Of a stretch of DNA of 64,000 nt, positions 28,989 to 38,369 are shown piece after piece (the first letter of the stretch is position 1; every line of letters starts with the position of its first letter). The stretch is taken from assembly GCF_002102155.1 (NCBI RefSeq), contig NZ_LQOU01000006.1, forward strand, positions 1-64,000. Direction: 5' to 3'. The notes under the pieces were generated by a model. That model ran no database searches, was not told the DNA's origin, and saw only the letters and a program-made list of their open reading frames with translations. Both the position numbers and the translations under genes were made by a program. The stretch comes from Mycobacterium europaeum. Its GTDB lineage: Bacteria > Actinomycetota > Actinomycetes > Mycobacteriales > Mycobacteriaceae.

Positions 28989-29744
28989 TCAGCCGGCCAG
29001 GCGATACACGGTAAACGCAGTCCCGCTGGCGATCAGAAACCAGCCGAAAGCCGCCTGCACGTTCCTGGCACTCATCTGCTGAGCCCACAGGGCGGTCACC
29101 GTGCCGGACGGCGCGGCACCGAGAGTGAGCGCCGCGGCCACCGACCAATCGATATGCCCCAGTGCCCAATGCGTGGCGGTGGTTGGAATGACGAGCACGC
29201 TGATCACCGCCAGGCTCGTCCCCGCGGCCTGGGGCATCGTCAATCCGAAGAAGAGCAGGAACATCGGAACGAGAAGAAAACCGCCACCGTTCGCCAGCAA
29301 CCCGGTGAGAAGGCCGACCCCCGCAGACACCGCCACCAACCGGACGCGATTCTTCCGCCGTGCCTCCCCAATGCGACGATCCCGGTCGGACACCGGACGC
29401 AATACCCTTACCCCGACGGCGATCAGAACCACACCGGAGGCGATCAGCAACGGGTCGCCACCGACCAGCGGCGAGAGCAGTGCGCCCCCCACGGTGGCGG
29501 GGACCGCGCCGAGCAACGACCACAACGCCGCCCGGGGGCGAACATGGCCCTTGCGCAGGTAAGGCCAGCCGGCGGCCAGAGCCGTCGGCAGTGTCGCGGG
29601 AAGCGGCGTAGCCACCGCCATCAATGCGGGCAGCCCGAGCAGCGACAGCAACGGCGTTGCCAGTGATGAACCACCGACGCCGAACACACCGCTGAGCGCG
29701 CCCAGCGCCGCACCCACCACCAGGAATTCGAGCCAGGGCGGCAC
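28989..29744 (-). CDS. TauE/SafE-family membrane permease
   Basis: The 251 residues have about eight hydrophobic segments. The family's two repeats are visible: FLVVGAALGALSGVFGVGG near the start and SAGVGLLTGLLANGGGF after the middle, both with the glycine-rich turn of TauE/SafE. Family members export sulfite, sulfonates or other organic anions; the substrate here is unknown. It converges with the cutinase gene and lies alone on its strand, 53 bp after the P-type ATPase. Confidence 0.88.
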   Translation of the reverse strand: MPPWLEFLVVGAALGALSGVFGVGGSSLATPLLSLLGLPALMAVATPLPATLPTALAAGWPYLRKGHVRPRAALWSLLGAVPATVGGALLSPLVGGDPLLIASGVVLIAVGVRVLRPVSDRDRRIGEARRKNRVRLVAVSAGVGLLTGLLANGGGFLLVPMFLLFFGLTMPQAAGTSLAVISVLVIPTTATHWALGHIDWSVAAALTLGAAPSGTVTALWAQQMSARNVQAAFGWFLIASGTAFTVYRLAG

Positions 29745-29796
29745 AGCTAAGCCGCTAAGCTTTGACGCGACGAATCAGCCTGGGGCATCCGCGGTT

Positions 29797-32208
29797 TCAC
29801 CTAGCGCGGCTGGAGCTGTGATTTAGCACCCAATAAGCGGCGAGCTTGAGCCGGTCATTGAAGAGAAACCACACGACCGAGTAGCCCCAGACGAGGCCGG
29901 CCCACCGCCATCCGAGCGGCGCCATGGCCACGCCGTAGACGGCAATCAGGGTGGCGATGGTTTGAGCCGTGATGACCGCCCCCACCATCAGCGGTGCGGG
30001 TGCGGGCCGCGACCAGAACGGGCCGCGGGAACGGGTGAGGAAGATGGTCAGCTGACCGGCGACGGACAGCTTCAGGTAGATCATGGTGCGGATGAGGTCG
30101 TGGCTGAGCCCGAAGACCCTGTCGGCGAGGAAGAACAGCGTGAAGGTCGCGACGACGCCGATGACACCCAGCACGGTGGCGATGGTCAGCACGGCGCGCA
30201 TGTCCCACTTGACGGGCCTGGGTGAGCCGCGCACGTGGTCGTAGGCGATCGACAGGATCGCGCCGTCGTTGAGCAGCGCCAGGAACACGATCATCGCCGC
30301 GGTGACCGGGAAGAAGTTCATGAACACCACCGCCAGGGTGATCAGCAGCAGCACCCGGATGGTCTCGGCGATGCGGTAGGTGGCATAGCTGGTCAACCGG
30401 GCGAAGATCTCGCGGGCCAGACCGATCGCGCGCACGATCACCGACAACCCCGGCGCCAGCAGGACCACGTCGGCGGCCGCGCGCGCCGCATCGGTGGCCC
30501 CGGACACCGCGATGCCCGCGTCGGCCTGCTTGAGCGCGGGGGCATCATTGACGCCGTCGCCGGTCATTCCGACGATGTGCCCGCGGGCCTGCAATAGCCG
30601 CACGATGTGGTACTTGTGCTCGGGAAACACCTGTGCGAAGCCGTCCGTCGCCTCCACCCGGGCGCCGAGCTCGTCGTCAGCGGCGCCGTCGAGGATGGCG
30701 GCATCGAGGATCTGGTCGCCCAGGCCGACCTGGCGAGCGATCTCGCGGCCGATGGCGACCTGATCTCCGGTGACCATCTTGACGTCGATGCCGAGTTCCC
30801 GTGCGGCGGCGATAGTCGCCGCGGAGTCCTCGCGGGGCGGATCCGCCAAAGCCAGCACACCCATCAGCCGCCAGGTGTCGTCGCCGTCGGTCTTCGCCAC
30901 GCCGAGTGCCCGGTACCCGTGGCCGGCGAACCGTTCGACCACGCCGTCGACCTCCGCGGACGCGCCATCACCGCCACAGAGGGCGGCGATGACCTGTGGT
31001 GCGCCCTTGCTGACCCGGAAGGTCTTGCCCCCTGCGCCGTGCACCAGCGCCTCGGTGCGCTTGTTGACCGGATCGAACGGAACGAACTGGGCCACCCGCT
31101 GCGCCGGTGGTTGTCCGGCGGCCGCCAGCACCGCCAGATCGATGAGGTCGTTGTCCTCGGCACGCGAGGCCAGCGCGGCCGCCTCGAGCAGTTCGTCGTC
31201 GCTGACGGCGGTGGCGGTCCACCGCGCGGCGAGCGCCAGGCGGTTCTGGGTCAGGGTGCCGGTTTTGTCTGAGCACAGCAGGTCGATGCCGCCGAGTTCC
31301 TCGACCGCGGGCAGATGGCTGACCACGGCCTCGTGACGCGCAAGCTGGCGCGCGCCGATGGCCATGGTCACCGACAGCACCGCCGGCAGCGCCACGGGAA
31401 TCGAGGCGATCGTGACGACCAGGGCGAACTCCAGGGTCTGCAGCACCGGGTTGCCCCGAACCAGCGAGACCGCGACCGTCAGGGTGACCAGGGCGAGCGC
31501 GATCACGATCAGGTAGTTGGCGATGCGCAGCACCGCGCGCTGGAAGTGGCTGACCGTGCCCGCGCTTTCCACCAGCGCGGTGGTCTTGCCCATGAACGAC
31601 GCCGCGCCGGTCGCACAGACCAGCGCGTCGGCCTCCCCGCGCACCAGCACCGACCCGGAAAACAGGTCGTCGCCCCGCCCGCGACTGACGGCCAGCGACT
31701 CGCCGGTCAGCGCGGACTGGTCCACCTCGAGGGTGGCGTCGTCCAGCACCCGCAGGTCGGCGGGAACTACGTCGCCCAGCCGCACCCGCACCATGTCGCC
31801 GGGCACCAACTCGCGCACCGCCACCGTCACCCACGCGCCGTCGCGCAGCACCCGCGCGGAGGTCGCCAGCCGCTGTTTGAGCGCGGCGATCGCGTTGGCC
31901 GCCTGGTGCTCCTCGAAATACGCCACCAACCCGTTCATCGCCAGCAACACCCCGATGATCGCCGCGTCGGTCCAGTGCCGGGCGGCCAGCGACAACGCCA
32001 GCGCGACCTCGATCATCCACGGGATCGGTGCCCAGAAATACCCGAGAAACTCCAGCACCGGATTGCGGTGCCGCTCGGCAATCTCGTTGGGCCCGTATTT
32101 TTCGAGCCGCTGTTGCGCCTCGGCTGATGTCAAGCCTGTTGTGGCGCCCGTCAATTCGCCGGCGTGTGTCAACTCTGCCTCCCCGCATACGGCAATTTCA
32201 CGGTCCAC
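29797..32208 (-). CDS. Plasma-membrane H+-ATPase, P-type (IIIA, PMA1-like)
   Basis: The 803 residues comprise the N-terminal cation-ATPase domain (LTSAEAQQRLEKYGPNEIAE), then TGES in the actuator domain, and the phosphorylated Asp314 in LCSDKTGTLT. The nucleotide-binding KGAP and hinge GDGVNDAPALK follow, with ten or so membrane segments overall. The short N-domain and the sequence NEIAERHRNPVLEFLGYFW are typical of type IIIA proton pumps. It would expel protons and energise the membrane or resist acid. Start is uncertain: GTG 32208 gives the family length, but no ribosome site or leaderless -10 is clear and in-frame starts up to 32403 exist. Confidence 0.9.
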   Translation of the reverse strand: MDREIAVCGEAELTHAGELTGATTGLTSAEAQQRLEKYGPNEIAERHRNPVLEFLGYFWAPIPWMIEVALALSLAARHWTDAAIIGVLLAMNGLVAYFEEHQAANAIAALKQRLATSARVLRDGAWVTVAVRELVPGDMVRVRLGDVVPADLRVLDDATLEVDQSALTGESLAVSRGRGDDLFSGSVLVRGEADALVCATGAASFMGKTTALVESAGTVSHFQRAVLRIANYLIVIALALVTLTVAVSLVRGNPVLQTLEFALVVTIASIPVALPAVLSVTMAIGARQLARHEAVVSHLPAVEELGGIDLLCSDKTGTLTQNRLALAARWTATAVSDDELLEAAALASRAEDNDLIDLAVLAAAGQPPAQRVAQFVPFDPVNKRTEALVHGAGGKTFRVSKGAPQVIAALCGGDGASAEVDGVVERFAGHGYRALGVAKTDGDDTWRLMGVLALADPPREDSAATIAAARELGIDVKMVTGDQVAIGREIARQVGLGDQILDAAILDGAADDELGARVEATDGFAQVFPEHKYHIVRLLQARGHIVGMTGDGVNDAPALKQADAGIAVSGATDAARAAADVVLLAPGLSVIVRAIGLAREIFARLTSYATYRIAETIRVLLLITLAVVFMNFFPVTAAMIVFLALLNDGAILSIAYDHVRGSPRPVKWDMRAVLTIATVLGVIGVVATFTLFFLADRVFGLSHDLIRTMIYLKLSVAGQLTIFLTRSRGPFWSRPAPAPLMVGAVITAQTIATLIAVYGVAMAPLGWRWAGLVWGYSVVWFLFNDRLKLAAYWVLNHSSSRAR

Positions 32209-32548
32209 CCTGGCACGGTCACTGGGTGCGAAGTAAGGGCCGAACGGCCCCAACGCTTTCCAGCGCTGCGCCGCGGAGACCCGTCGCGATGGCGGCTCGC
32301 GAGCCTTTAGGTGGCCAGGCAGCGCAGGTGTGGCGCGAATACCACGATGATTGGATACCGCCTCTCCCCGTCCACAATTCGAAAAATCGCGGCGAGGCCG
32401 CAAGCGTTGGTGGGCCGCGCTGCGCCCGGAAGCTCAGCCGTCATCCGAAACGGTGCAGGGGTCGGCGGGTCGTTGCCGCTGCCACGCTAACTCGTTGGCG
32501 CCCGAGTAACTGGCGCGGCCGCTTTTCCGCAATTTGCGCGGAGAAATG
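32209..32548. other. 340-bp intergenic stretch beyond the ATPase start
   Basis: If the ATPase starts at 32208, this stretch holds its 5' region. The only structure I see is a short hairpin, GGGCCG-AA-CGGCCC, near 32231-32244. No reading frame here has a ribosome site. Confidence 0.35.
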
Positions 32549-32755
32549 TCAGGCCGGGGTATTGGTGCTCGAGTAGAACTTGAACTCGCGCATGAGCGGA
32601 ATGACCTCGCCGCCGGGAATCGCGGCGCACTGCCGGGAGCGGAAAGCGGGATGACGGCGCATCGCGTCACGACGCTCGCGCTCGTGCCGCTGGGCCGCGG
32701 TCCATAACGGATGGGACTGAAGGAAAATTACCGTCGCTCCCGTTGTTTCAGCCAC
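32549..32755 (-). CDS. Small hypothetical protein (68 aa)
   Basis: It encodes 68 residues beginning MAETTGATVIFLQSH, with an Arg/His-rich middle (RHERERRDAMRRH) and a C-terminus KFYSSTNTPA. No domain is recognised. It is kept because AGAGGAG stands 9 nt before the GTG, one of the best ribosome sites in the window, and because no other frame explains the region. It lies alone, 340 bp before the ATPase on the same strand. Confidence 0.45.
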   Translation of the reverse strand: MAETTGATVIFLQSHPLWTAAQRHERERRDAMRRHPAFRSRQCAAIPGGEVIPLMREFKFYSSTNTPA

Positions 32756-33006
32756 GATCGTTAACTCCTCTCAGCACAACCCGTAATAGCGGTGGTTATC
32801 GGCTTGTGATCTCAGAATGCCCGGCCGATCCTGAGACCAAACCATCCGTGAAGTTGAGAATTAGCCATGAATTTCGACTAATCGTTCAACCACCGCCGTG
32901 CCGCCATCCGTGCTGGCCCGGCGACGAAACGAAACGTTAGCGGCGGCCACCGACACATTTCGGTGTTTCGGCTCCGCACGGTGGCGGCTGCTATGGTCCC
33001 TTGCGT

Positions 33007-33855
33007 ATGCCCGAGATGGATCGCCGCCGCATCATTTTGACGACCGGGATCGGCCTGCTGGCAGCCGCGCTGCCTGCGCCGCACGCCCTGGCCCACCCCG
33101 TGGGACGGGATTCGCCCGCGGACCGTCCTCCCGCTCCGGCGGCGCCCAGCGGCCAGACCGGCAGCTACGTCTTTCACGACGAGTTCGACGGTCCCGCCGG
33201 CTCGGCCCCCGACGCCTCGAAGTGGACGGTGGCGAAGGCCCGCGAGACCATCAAGGACCCGACCTATTGGGAACAGCCCGAGCACATCGGGCAGTACCGC
33301 GACGACCGGCGCAACGTCTTCGTCGACGGCAACTCCAACCTCGTGTTGCTCGCCGCCAAGGATGGCCCGACCTACTACAGCGGCAAGGTGCAAGGCCTCT
33401 GGCGCGGCGGCGTCGGCCACACGTGGGAGGCCCGCATCAAACTCAACTGCCTGACCGCCGGCGCCTGGCCTGCGTACTGGCTCGGCAATGAGGACCAGGG
33501 CGAGATCGACGTCATGGAGTGGTACGGCAACGGCAGCTGGCCCTCGGCCACCACGGTCCACGCGAAAGCTAACGGCGGCGAATGGAAGACCCACAACATC
33601 GCGATGGACAGCGCCTGGCACACCTGGCGCACCCAGTGGGACGCGGCCGGTATTCGATTCTGGAAGGACTACGCCGAAGGCGCCCAGCCCTACTTCGACG
33701 TACCGGCGAGCTCGCTGCCCGATTGGCCCTTCAACGCGCCGGGCTACACGGTTTATCCGGTGTTCAACCTGGCGGTCGCCGGCTCCGGCGGCGGCGATCC
33801 CGGGCCCGGAACCTATCCCGCCAGCATGCTCGTCGACTGGATACGGGTCTGGTAG
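33007..33855 (+). CDS. Exported GH16 beta-glucanase (Rv0315-type)
   Basis: The 282 residues begin with a Tat-like signal (DRRRIILTTGIGLLAAAL, 5-22) and a Pro/Ala linker. The GH16 jelly roll has the catalytic motif GEIDVMEW, with Glu166 nucleophile, Asp168 and Glu171 acid/base. It closely resembles M. tuberculosis Rv0315, described as a secreted beta-1,3-glucanase-like antigen. Likely substrate is an exogenous or envelope beta-glucan. TATGGT lies 9 nt before the ATG at 33007. Its 3' end overlaps the convergent LLM gene by 43 bp. Confidence 0.93.
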   Translation: MPEMDRRRIILTTGIGLLAAALPAPHALAHPVGRDSPADRPPAPAAPSGQTGSYVFHDEFDGPAGSAPDASKWTVAKARETIKDPTYWEQPEHIGQYRDDRRNVFVDGNSNLVLLAAKDGPTYYSGKVQGLWRGGVGHTWEARIKLNCLTAGAWPAYWLGNEDQGEIDVMEWYGNGSWPSATTVHAKANGGEWKTHNIAMDSAWHTWRTQWDAAGIRFWKDYAEGAQPYFDVPASSLPDWPFNAPGYTVYPVFNLAVAGSGGGDPGPGTYPASMLVDWIRVW

Positions 33856-34676
33856 TCGAGAGCTCGGCAGCTTTCGAGCAGTGCCAGTGTTGGCGCCTCC
33901 CGGAAGGCCAACACCATGTGCTGGCAGCCGAGCTGCTCGAATTCGGACAACAGCGCAAGTTGCTCCTCCACCTGGCCGGATTCCGCCGGATGCAGTGATA
34001 CCTGCGCGGAGCGCTCGATCTCGCTTGGGTCGCGTCCCACGACGGCACAGGCCTCGGAGAGCCGGCCGTTCACCGCGCCCCATCGTTCGGGTCCCTCGTG
34101 TCCCGGCATGTTCCACATGTCCGCGTGACGCGCGATGACGCTCAACATCTTCGGTTCCGTGCCGCCGATCACGATCGGCGGGTGTGGGCGCTGCAGGGGC
34201 TTCGGTTCGCAGAGCGCCTCTTGAAGGGTGAAGAACCTGCCGTCGAAGTTCACCGATTCCTCGGCCCAGAGCCGACGGATCACTGTCAGTGCCTCGTCGA
34301 CCATGGCGACGCGGGTGCCCGGGCTGGGAAACGGGATCCCATAGCCGCGATGCTCGGCCTCGTGCCACCCGGCGCCGATCCCGAAGTTGAGCCGCCCGCC
34401 GGAGATGTGGTCGACGGTGACCGCCATCTTGGCGAGAATCGCCGGGTTCCGGTAGGTCACGCCGGGCACCAGACAACCGATGCGCGCCCGCCGGGTCACA
34501 ACGGCCATGGCGGCCAGCGTGGTCCATCCCTCGAAGGTGGGGTCGGTGTGTTCCATCGGACCGTAAAAATGGTCGTAATCCCACACCGCGTCGAAACCAA
34601 GGTTATCCGCGATGCGCCACAGCTGCTCGAGTTCGGGATATTTGAAACCCAGGTCGAATTTGACCGTGATGCGCAT
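33813..34676 (-). CDS. LLM-class F420-dependent oxidoreductase
   Basis: The 287 residues follow the luciferase-like (alpha/beta)8 fold: AVWDYDHFYGP near residue 30, TRRARIGCLVPGVTYRNPA, SGGRLNFGIGAGWHEAEHRGYGIPF (cofactor-phosphate region) and PPIVIGGTEPKML. This pattern is that of F420- rather than FMN-dependent actinobacterial members. The substrate is unknown. The ATG has TAATAT (34683-34688) 6 nt upstream, a strong leaderless -10. Its last 43 bases overlap the end of the GH16 gene on the other strand. Confidence 0.88.
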   Translation of the reverse strand: MRITVKFDLGFKYPELEQLWRIADNLGFDAVWDYDHFYGPMEHTDPTFEGWTTLAAMAVVTRRARIGCLVPGVTYRNPAILAKMAVTVDHISGGRLNFGIGAGWHEAEHRGYGIPFPSPGTRVAMVDEALTVIRRLWAEESVNFDGRFFTLQEALCEPKPLQRPHPPIVIGGTEPKMLSVIARHADMWNMPGHEGPERWGAVNGRLSEACAVVGRDPSEIERSAQVSLHPAESGQVEEQLALLSEFEQLGCQHMVLAFREAPTLALLESCRALDYQTRIQSTSMLAG

Positions 34677-34839
34677 GCGGCGATATTAAGACCGGCGCAT
34701 CACGTCCGCAGTGCAAAGTGGCCCGAACTCCAAATCGTCGTGCCGGCGTAAGGTGCCAGACCTGCCGGATTAACCCCACGGAGAAGCGCGCACGCCCGCC
34801 TAGCGGCGAAGCAAATCGGTTGTGCGGGTTGCTAGCTGG

Positions 34840-35700
34840 CTAGTCGCTGCCCGGCTCATGAACCAGCAGGGCCACCGCACTCGAGGATCTGCCGCCCGGA
34901 CGGCGCAAATCCGGTCGAGGCAGCCAGGCAAGCGGGCGCATCCAGATCGGTAGGCGATGCAATCGGTGGGCGGCCACCAGTACCGATTCCGCCTCTACCG
35001 TCCGCCAACCAAGGTTTTCGAAAAAGGCCAGCCCGTTGTCGGGTGCGAATTTGAACGGCGCGTTCTCCGAGATTCCGGCGACGTTCTTGTTGATTCGCTT
35101 CTTCAGGCCGGGAAAGGCGAAATCGAGCATCCACCACGCGACTTCGGGGCGCTTGATCGCATCCGAAAGCCCGGCGATGGCGGTGGGTTCGAGATACATC
35201 GACAGACCCTCAGTCAGCACGAAGGCCTTCGACGCGCCGTCGAGCGCGTCGTTGAAGAACGCGTCTCGGGCGTGCGGGTCGGCGAGGTCAACCGCTATGC
35301 GCCGGAGTTGGCAGCGCGGGGTCTGATCGGCGAGTACTTGCGTCTTCTCCTCGAGCAACTTGGGCAGATCGGCCTCGATCCAGGTGAGATCAGCGGGGAG
35401 GTCCAAGCGGTAGGGCCGGGTGTCCAGGCCGGCGGCCAGATTCAGCACCCGGTCGCAGCCGTTCGCGAGCGCGTCGGCGATGGCGTCATCGATGAGCTTG
35501 GTGCGGGCGACCAGCCAGAAACCGCTGCGATCCGTCCAGCGAACGTTGTCGACGATCGCGCGGCCGTGTTCGCCGGCGAGGCGTTCGGCGAGCGGGTCGC
35601 GGAACAGCGCATCGGGGCGGGCCGATTCGGTCGCCCGGTGCAACGCCGTCCACCGGGCGGTATCGGAAACATGGGTGATGGTGTGCGCGTCGCCTGACAT
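34840..35700 (-). CDS. LCM/TIGR00027-family SAM-dependent methyltransferase
   Basis: Of 286 residues, the N-terminal signature TARWTALHRATESARPDALF…DPLAERLAG, then RTKLIDDAI, motif I LNLAAGLDTRPYRL (about 86-99), WIEADLPKLLEEK, and FVLTEGLSMYLEP are all diagnostic of the leucine-carboxyl-methyltransferase-like family that is greatly expanded in mycobacteria. Real acceptors are largely unknown. The ATG has TATAAC 7 nt upstream, close to a -10. A second member is encoded at 37.5 kb. Confidence 0.92.
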   Translation of the reverse strand: MSGDAHTITHVSDTARWTALHRATESARPDALFRDPLAERLAGEHGRAIVDNVRWTDRSGFWLVARTKLIDDAIADALANGCDRVLNLAAGLDTRPYRLDLPADLTWIEADLPKLLEEKTQVLADQTPRCQLRRIAVDLADPHARDAFFNDALDGASKAFVLTEGLSMYLEPTAIAGLSDAIKRPEVAWWMLDFAFPGLKKRINKNVAGISENAPFKFAPDNGLAFFENLGWRTVEAESVLVAAHRLHRLPIWMRPLAWLPRPDLRRPGGRSSSAVALLVHEPGSD

Positions 35701-35730
35701 ACGTTGCGTTATAGCAGCCCCGGTGCCGCC

Positions 35731-36405
35731 CTACTGTCCAGCCCTGCCCCCGGCGAGCCAGGCCTCGGTCACGGCGCGGGTCGCCGGCGGCGGAAGGACG
35801 GCGTCCGGTGCGCCGAGGCGGCCGACCTTGACGGTCCACGCCGGAGCGGAGCGGTCGATGCAGGATCCGGGCCCCTGGCTGGGCAGCCACAGCACGGCGA
35901 GGCCGCTGCCGGGGCCGCCGCAGCCGTAAACGCCGACGTAGCCATCGGCGCGTCCGCCCCACGCGCCACCGTTGCGCAGCAGGCAGCGGGTTCCGTCGTC
36001 CAGAGTGAGCGCGAACGGGTCCGGCGTCGCGCCCGGCCGCACGGGCGGGAGCGGGCCGTCGTAGCTGACCCGATGGAGGCGCTGCTGCCAGGGATCGTTC
36101 ACGCACAACAGCGATCCGGGTGTCGACGGCCAGCAGGTGCCCGCGCCGGCTGCGCTGGGTGAGCAGTAGTAGACGTCGTCGGCCACCGCCGACGGCGACG
36201 GGGTGGTGCAGTCGTTGACGACGACGACGTTGCCCTCGGGAGGCGTTTCCTTGTAGCCGTTGATCGGTTGGCCGCCGGGACCGACGGCCACCACGGTGAT
36301 CACCTGGGTCGGTGGCGGATCGGCGGTCGCGACCCCGGGCTGCGCGGACACCGCCAGCGCCCCCACTGCGATCGACACGAAGACGAGTCGTGGCATCACC
36401 TTCAT
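35731..36405 (-). CDS. Secreted cysteine-containing protein, function unknown
   Basis: The 224 residues have a clear signal peptide (MPRLVFVSIAVGALAVSAQ…ATADP, cut near 29). The mature part has about eight cysteines (NDCTTP, YYCSP, GTCWP, LLCVN, RCLLR, YGCGG, GSCID), suggesting several disulfides, and a Pro-rich C-terminal tail. No enzyme motif is seen. GGAGGTGG lies 5 nt before the ATG, a very strong site that fixes the start and excludes a longer form. It is divergent from the MDR oxidoreductase gene. Confidence 0.78.
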   Translation of the reverse strand: MKVMPRLVFVSIAVGALAVSAQPGVATADPPPTQVITVVAVGPGGQPINGYKETPPEGNVVVVNDCTTPSPSAVADDVYYCSPSAAGAGTCWPSTPGSLLCVNDPWQQRLHRVSYDGPLPPVRPGATPDPFALTLDDGTRCLLRNGGAWGGRADGYVGVYGCGGPGSGLAVLWLPSQGPGSCIDRSAPAWTVKVGRLGAPDAVLPPPATRAVTEAWLAGGRAGQ

Positions 36406-36481
36406 CGAGTCCACCTCCGGTCGAGCGGCGCCCCTTTGTGCAGGGTAGAACGCGCACGCGCGTGGAGGGTACGGTGCGCTA

Positions 36482-37492
36482 ATGACCGGACGAAACCGTC
36501 GTTTCCTGCTCCGTGAACGTCCCGTCGGGCGCATCGGCCCCGGAACGTTCGAACTGACCGAAGAGGCGATCCCCGAGGTCGGCGACGGCGAGGCGCTGGT
36601 GCGGGTGGACTGGATCTCGCTGGACCCGACGAACCGCATGTGGATCAACGACACCCCGTCCTACCTGCCTCCGGTAGGCATCGGCGAGGTCATGCGAGCG
36701 GGTGCCCTCGGCGAGGTCGTCGCGTCGAAGAGTTCCACCTACGCCGTCGGTCAGCGGGTGCAAGGCCTGCTCGGCTGGCAGGAGTACGCGGTCATCTCGG
36801 ACACGTCGCTGGTCAATCCCGTCGAGGTCGCGCCGGGCATTTCGCCGAGCGCCTACCTCGGTGCGCTGGGGATGACCGGGCTCACCGCGTGGATCGGGAT
36901 CCGCGATATCGGCAAGCCGCAGCCCGGCGAGACCGTCGTCATCTCCGCGGCGGCCGGTGCGGTCGGCTCGGTCGCCGGCCAACTCGCCAAGGACGCTGGA
37001 GCGCGTGTCGTCGGAATCGCCGGAGGGCCCGAGAAATGCGCGCTGCTCACCGACCGGCTGGGGTTCGACGCGGCGGTCGACCACCGTGCCGACGACTGGG
37101 CCGCCCAATTGGCCGCGGCGACACCCGACGGCATCGACGTCGACTTCGAAAACGTCGGCGGCGACCTCATGGATGCGATCTTCGCCCGGCTCAGCATCGG
37201 CGCCCGCGTCGCGCTGTGCGGCCTGATCTCCGGCTACAACGCGGCGGACCCCCCGCCGGGTCCGCGTGCGTTCGGGAACCTGCTCATCCAGCGCGCCACC
37301 CTGCGGGGCTTCATCGTGCTGGACCACTTCGGGCGCGCGCCGGAAGCGATCAGCGAGATCGCCGGCCTGATCGAGGCCGGAAGGCTCACGCCGCTCGAGA
37401 CCGTCGTCGAGGGGTTCGAGCAGTTGCCGACGGCGATCAACATGCTGTTCGACGGCAAGAACGTCGGCAAGCTGGTGGTCAAGGTCGGCTGA
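36482..37492 (+). CDS. NADP-dependent medium-chain oxidoreductase (PTGR/LTB4DH type)
   Basis: The 336 residues form a zinc-free MDR fold: LDPTNRMWIND near the start is typical of prostaglandin/leukotriene reductases. The NADP Rossmann motif VVISAAAGAVGSVAGQLAK and FENVGGDLMDAIFARL follow. The family reduces the double bond of alpha,beta-unsaturated ketones. TACGGT (36470-36475) lies 6 nt before the ATG, a leaderless start. The convergent methyltransferase gene ends 3 bp beyond its stop. Confidence 0.92.
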   Translation: MTGRNRRFLLRERPVGRIGPGTFELTEEAIPEVGDGEALVRVDWISLDPTNRMWINDTPSYLPPVGIGEVMRAGALGEVVASKSSTYAVGQRVQGLLGWQEYAVISDTSLVNPVEVAPGISPSAYLGALGMTGLTAWIGIRDIGKPQPGETVVISAAAGAVGSVAGQLAKDAGARVVGIAGGPEKCALLTDRLGFDAAVDHRADDWAAQLAAATPDGIDVDFENVGGDLMDAIFARLSIGARVALCGLISGYNAADPPPGPRAFGNLLIQRATLRGFIVLDHFGRAPEAISEIAGLIEAGRLTPLETVVEGFEQLPTAINMLFDGKNVGKLVVKVG

Positions 37493-37495
37493 TAA

Positions 37496-38332
37496 TCAGC
37501 CGAAGTCGAGCAGGGCGTAGACCCCGCGGTAGGGCTTCATCGGCGGGAACCGCCACAACGCGGGGTACAGCGTCCCGAAGAACATGCCCCGGCCCGCGGG
37601 CATCGGGACATCGTGCACGGCGCGGATGCCGGGCACGGTCCGAGCCCATTTCTCCAGTTGGCCCACGGAGAGGCTGAACGGCATCGGCGGCACCCGGTAG
37701 CGCTTGGACGAACGCAGCCCCTGCCGGGCGACCATCTTGATGGCGGTCGGAGGGAGGTCGAAGAACATCTGGCCGCCGGGAAAGCTTCTGGCGCACGCAG
37801 CGATCAGTCCCAGCGCCTCCTCGGGTTGCAGGTACATCAGCAGACCTTCGGCGCTGACGAACACGCCGTTGTCGCCGTCGACACGGTCGATCCAGCTGTA
37901 GTCGAGGACGGATTGTGCGAGGTGACTGATCCGCCGGGACTGCGGCAGCAGGCGCTTCCGAAGGTCGACGACGGGGGCCAAATCCACCGACAGCCACCTG
38001 AATTCCGCGTCGGGCAGGGCGCGGTCGAGGCGCCAGAAGGACGTCTGGAAACCCTCCGCGAGCGCGACGACGGTCGCCTTGGGGTGCGCGGTGAGGTATT
38101 CGACCGCGCACCGGTCGACGGCCAGCGAGCGCAGCGCCATCTCCTGGCCCTTGCGCCCGAATTTCTCGAAGTCGAAGTCGATGGAGCCGACGAGTTGGAC
38201 GGCCATCGGATCGTCGATGATCGGGTCCGGGTGCGCGGCCTGGTGTGCCCTTCCGTTCAGGGTCAGCAGCGCCGTCTCCGACACGTCGGTCAGCATCCCG
38301 GCGTCGACCTTCTGTCCGTCCGGAGGGATCAT
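37496..38332 (-). CDS. LCM/TcmP-type SAM-dependent methyltransferase
   Basis: The 278 residues include SETALLTLNGRAHQAAHPDP, ATVVALAEGFQTSFWRLD (motif I region), WLSVDLAPVVDLRKRLL and FVSAEGLLMYLQPEEAL. The last is the conserved segment of the LCM/TcmP O-methyltransferase family. Compared with the 34.8 kb relative, motif I is looser (ALAEGFQT, versus AAGLDT). TACGGT lies 8 nt before the ATG. Acceptor unknown. Confidence 0.88.
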   Translation of the reverse strand: MIPPDGQKVDAGMLTDVSETALLTLNGRAHQAAHPDPIIDDPMAVQLVGSIDFDFEKFGRKGQEMALRSLAVDRCAVEYLTAHPKATVVALAEGFQTSFWRLDRALPDAEFRWLSVDLAPVVDLRKRLLPQSRRISHLAQSVLDYSWIDRVDGDNGVFVSAEGLLMYLQPEEALGLIAACARSFPGGQMFFDLPPTAIKMVARQGLRSSKRYRVPPMPFSLSVGQLEKWARTVPGIRAVHDVPMPAGRGMFFGTLYPALWRFPPMKPYRGVYALLDFG

Positions 38333-38369
38333 TTCCCCACACCGTAACCGGTGGCCGGTGCGCGACGCG

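Noticed and set aside
37496..38332. Calling the gene part of a polyketide pathway from TcmP similarity
   Set aside because: The LCM/TcmP family is widespread in mycobacteria with no polyketide genes nearby, so pathway assignment is not supported.
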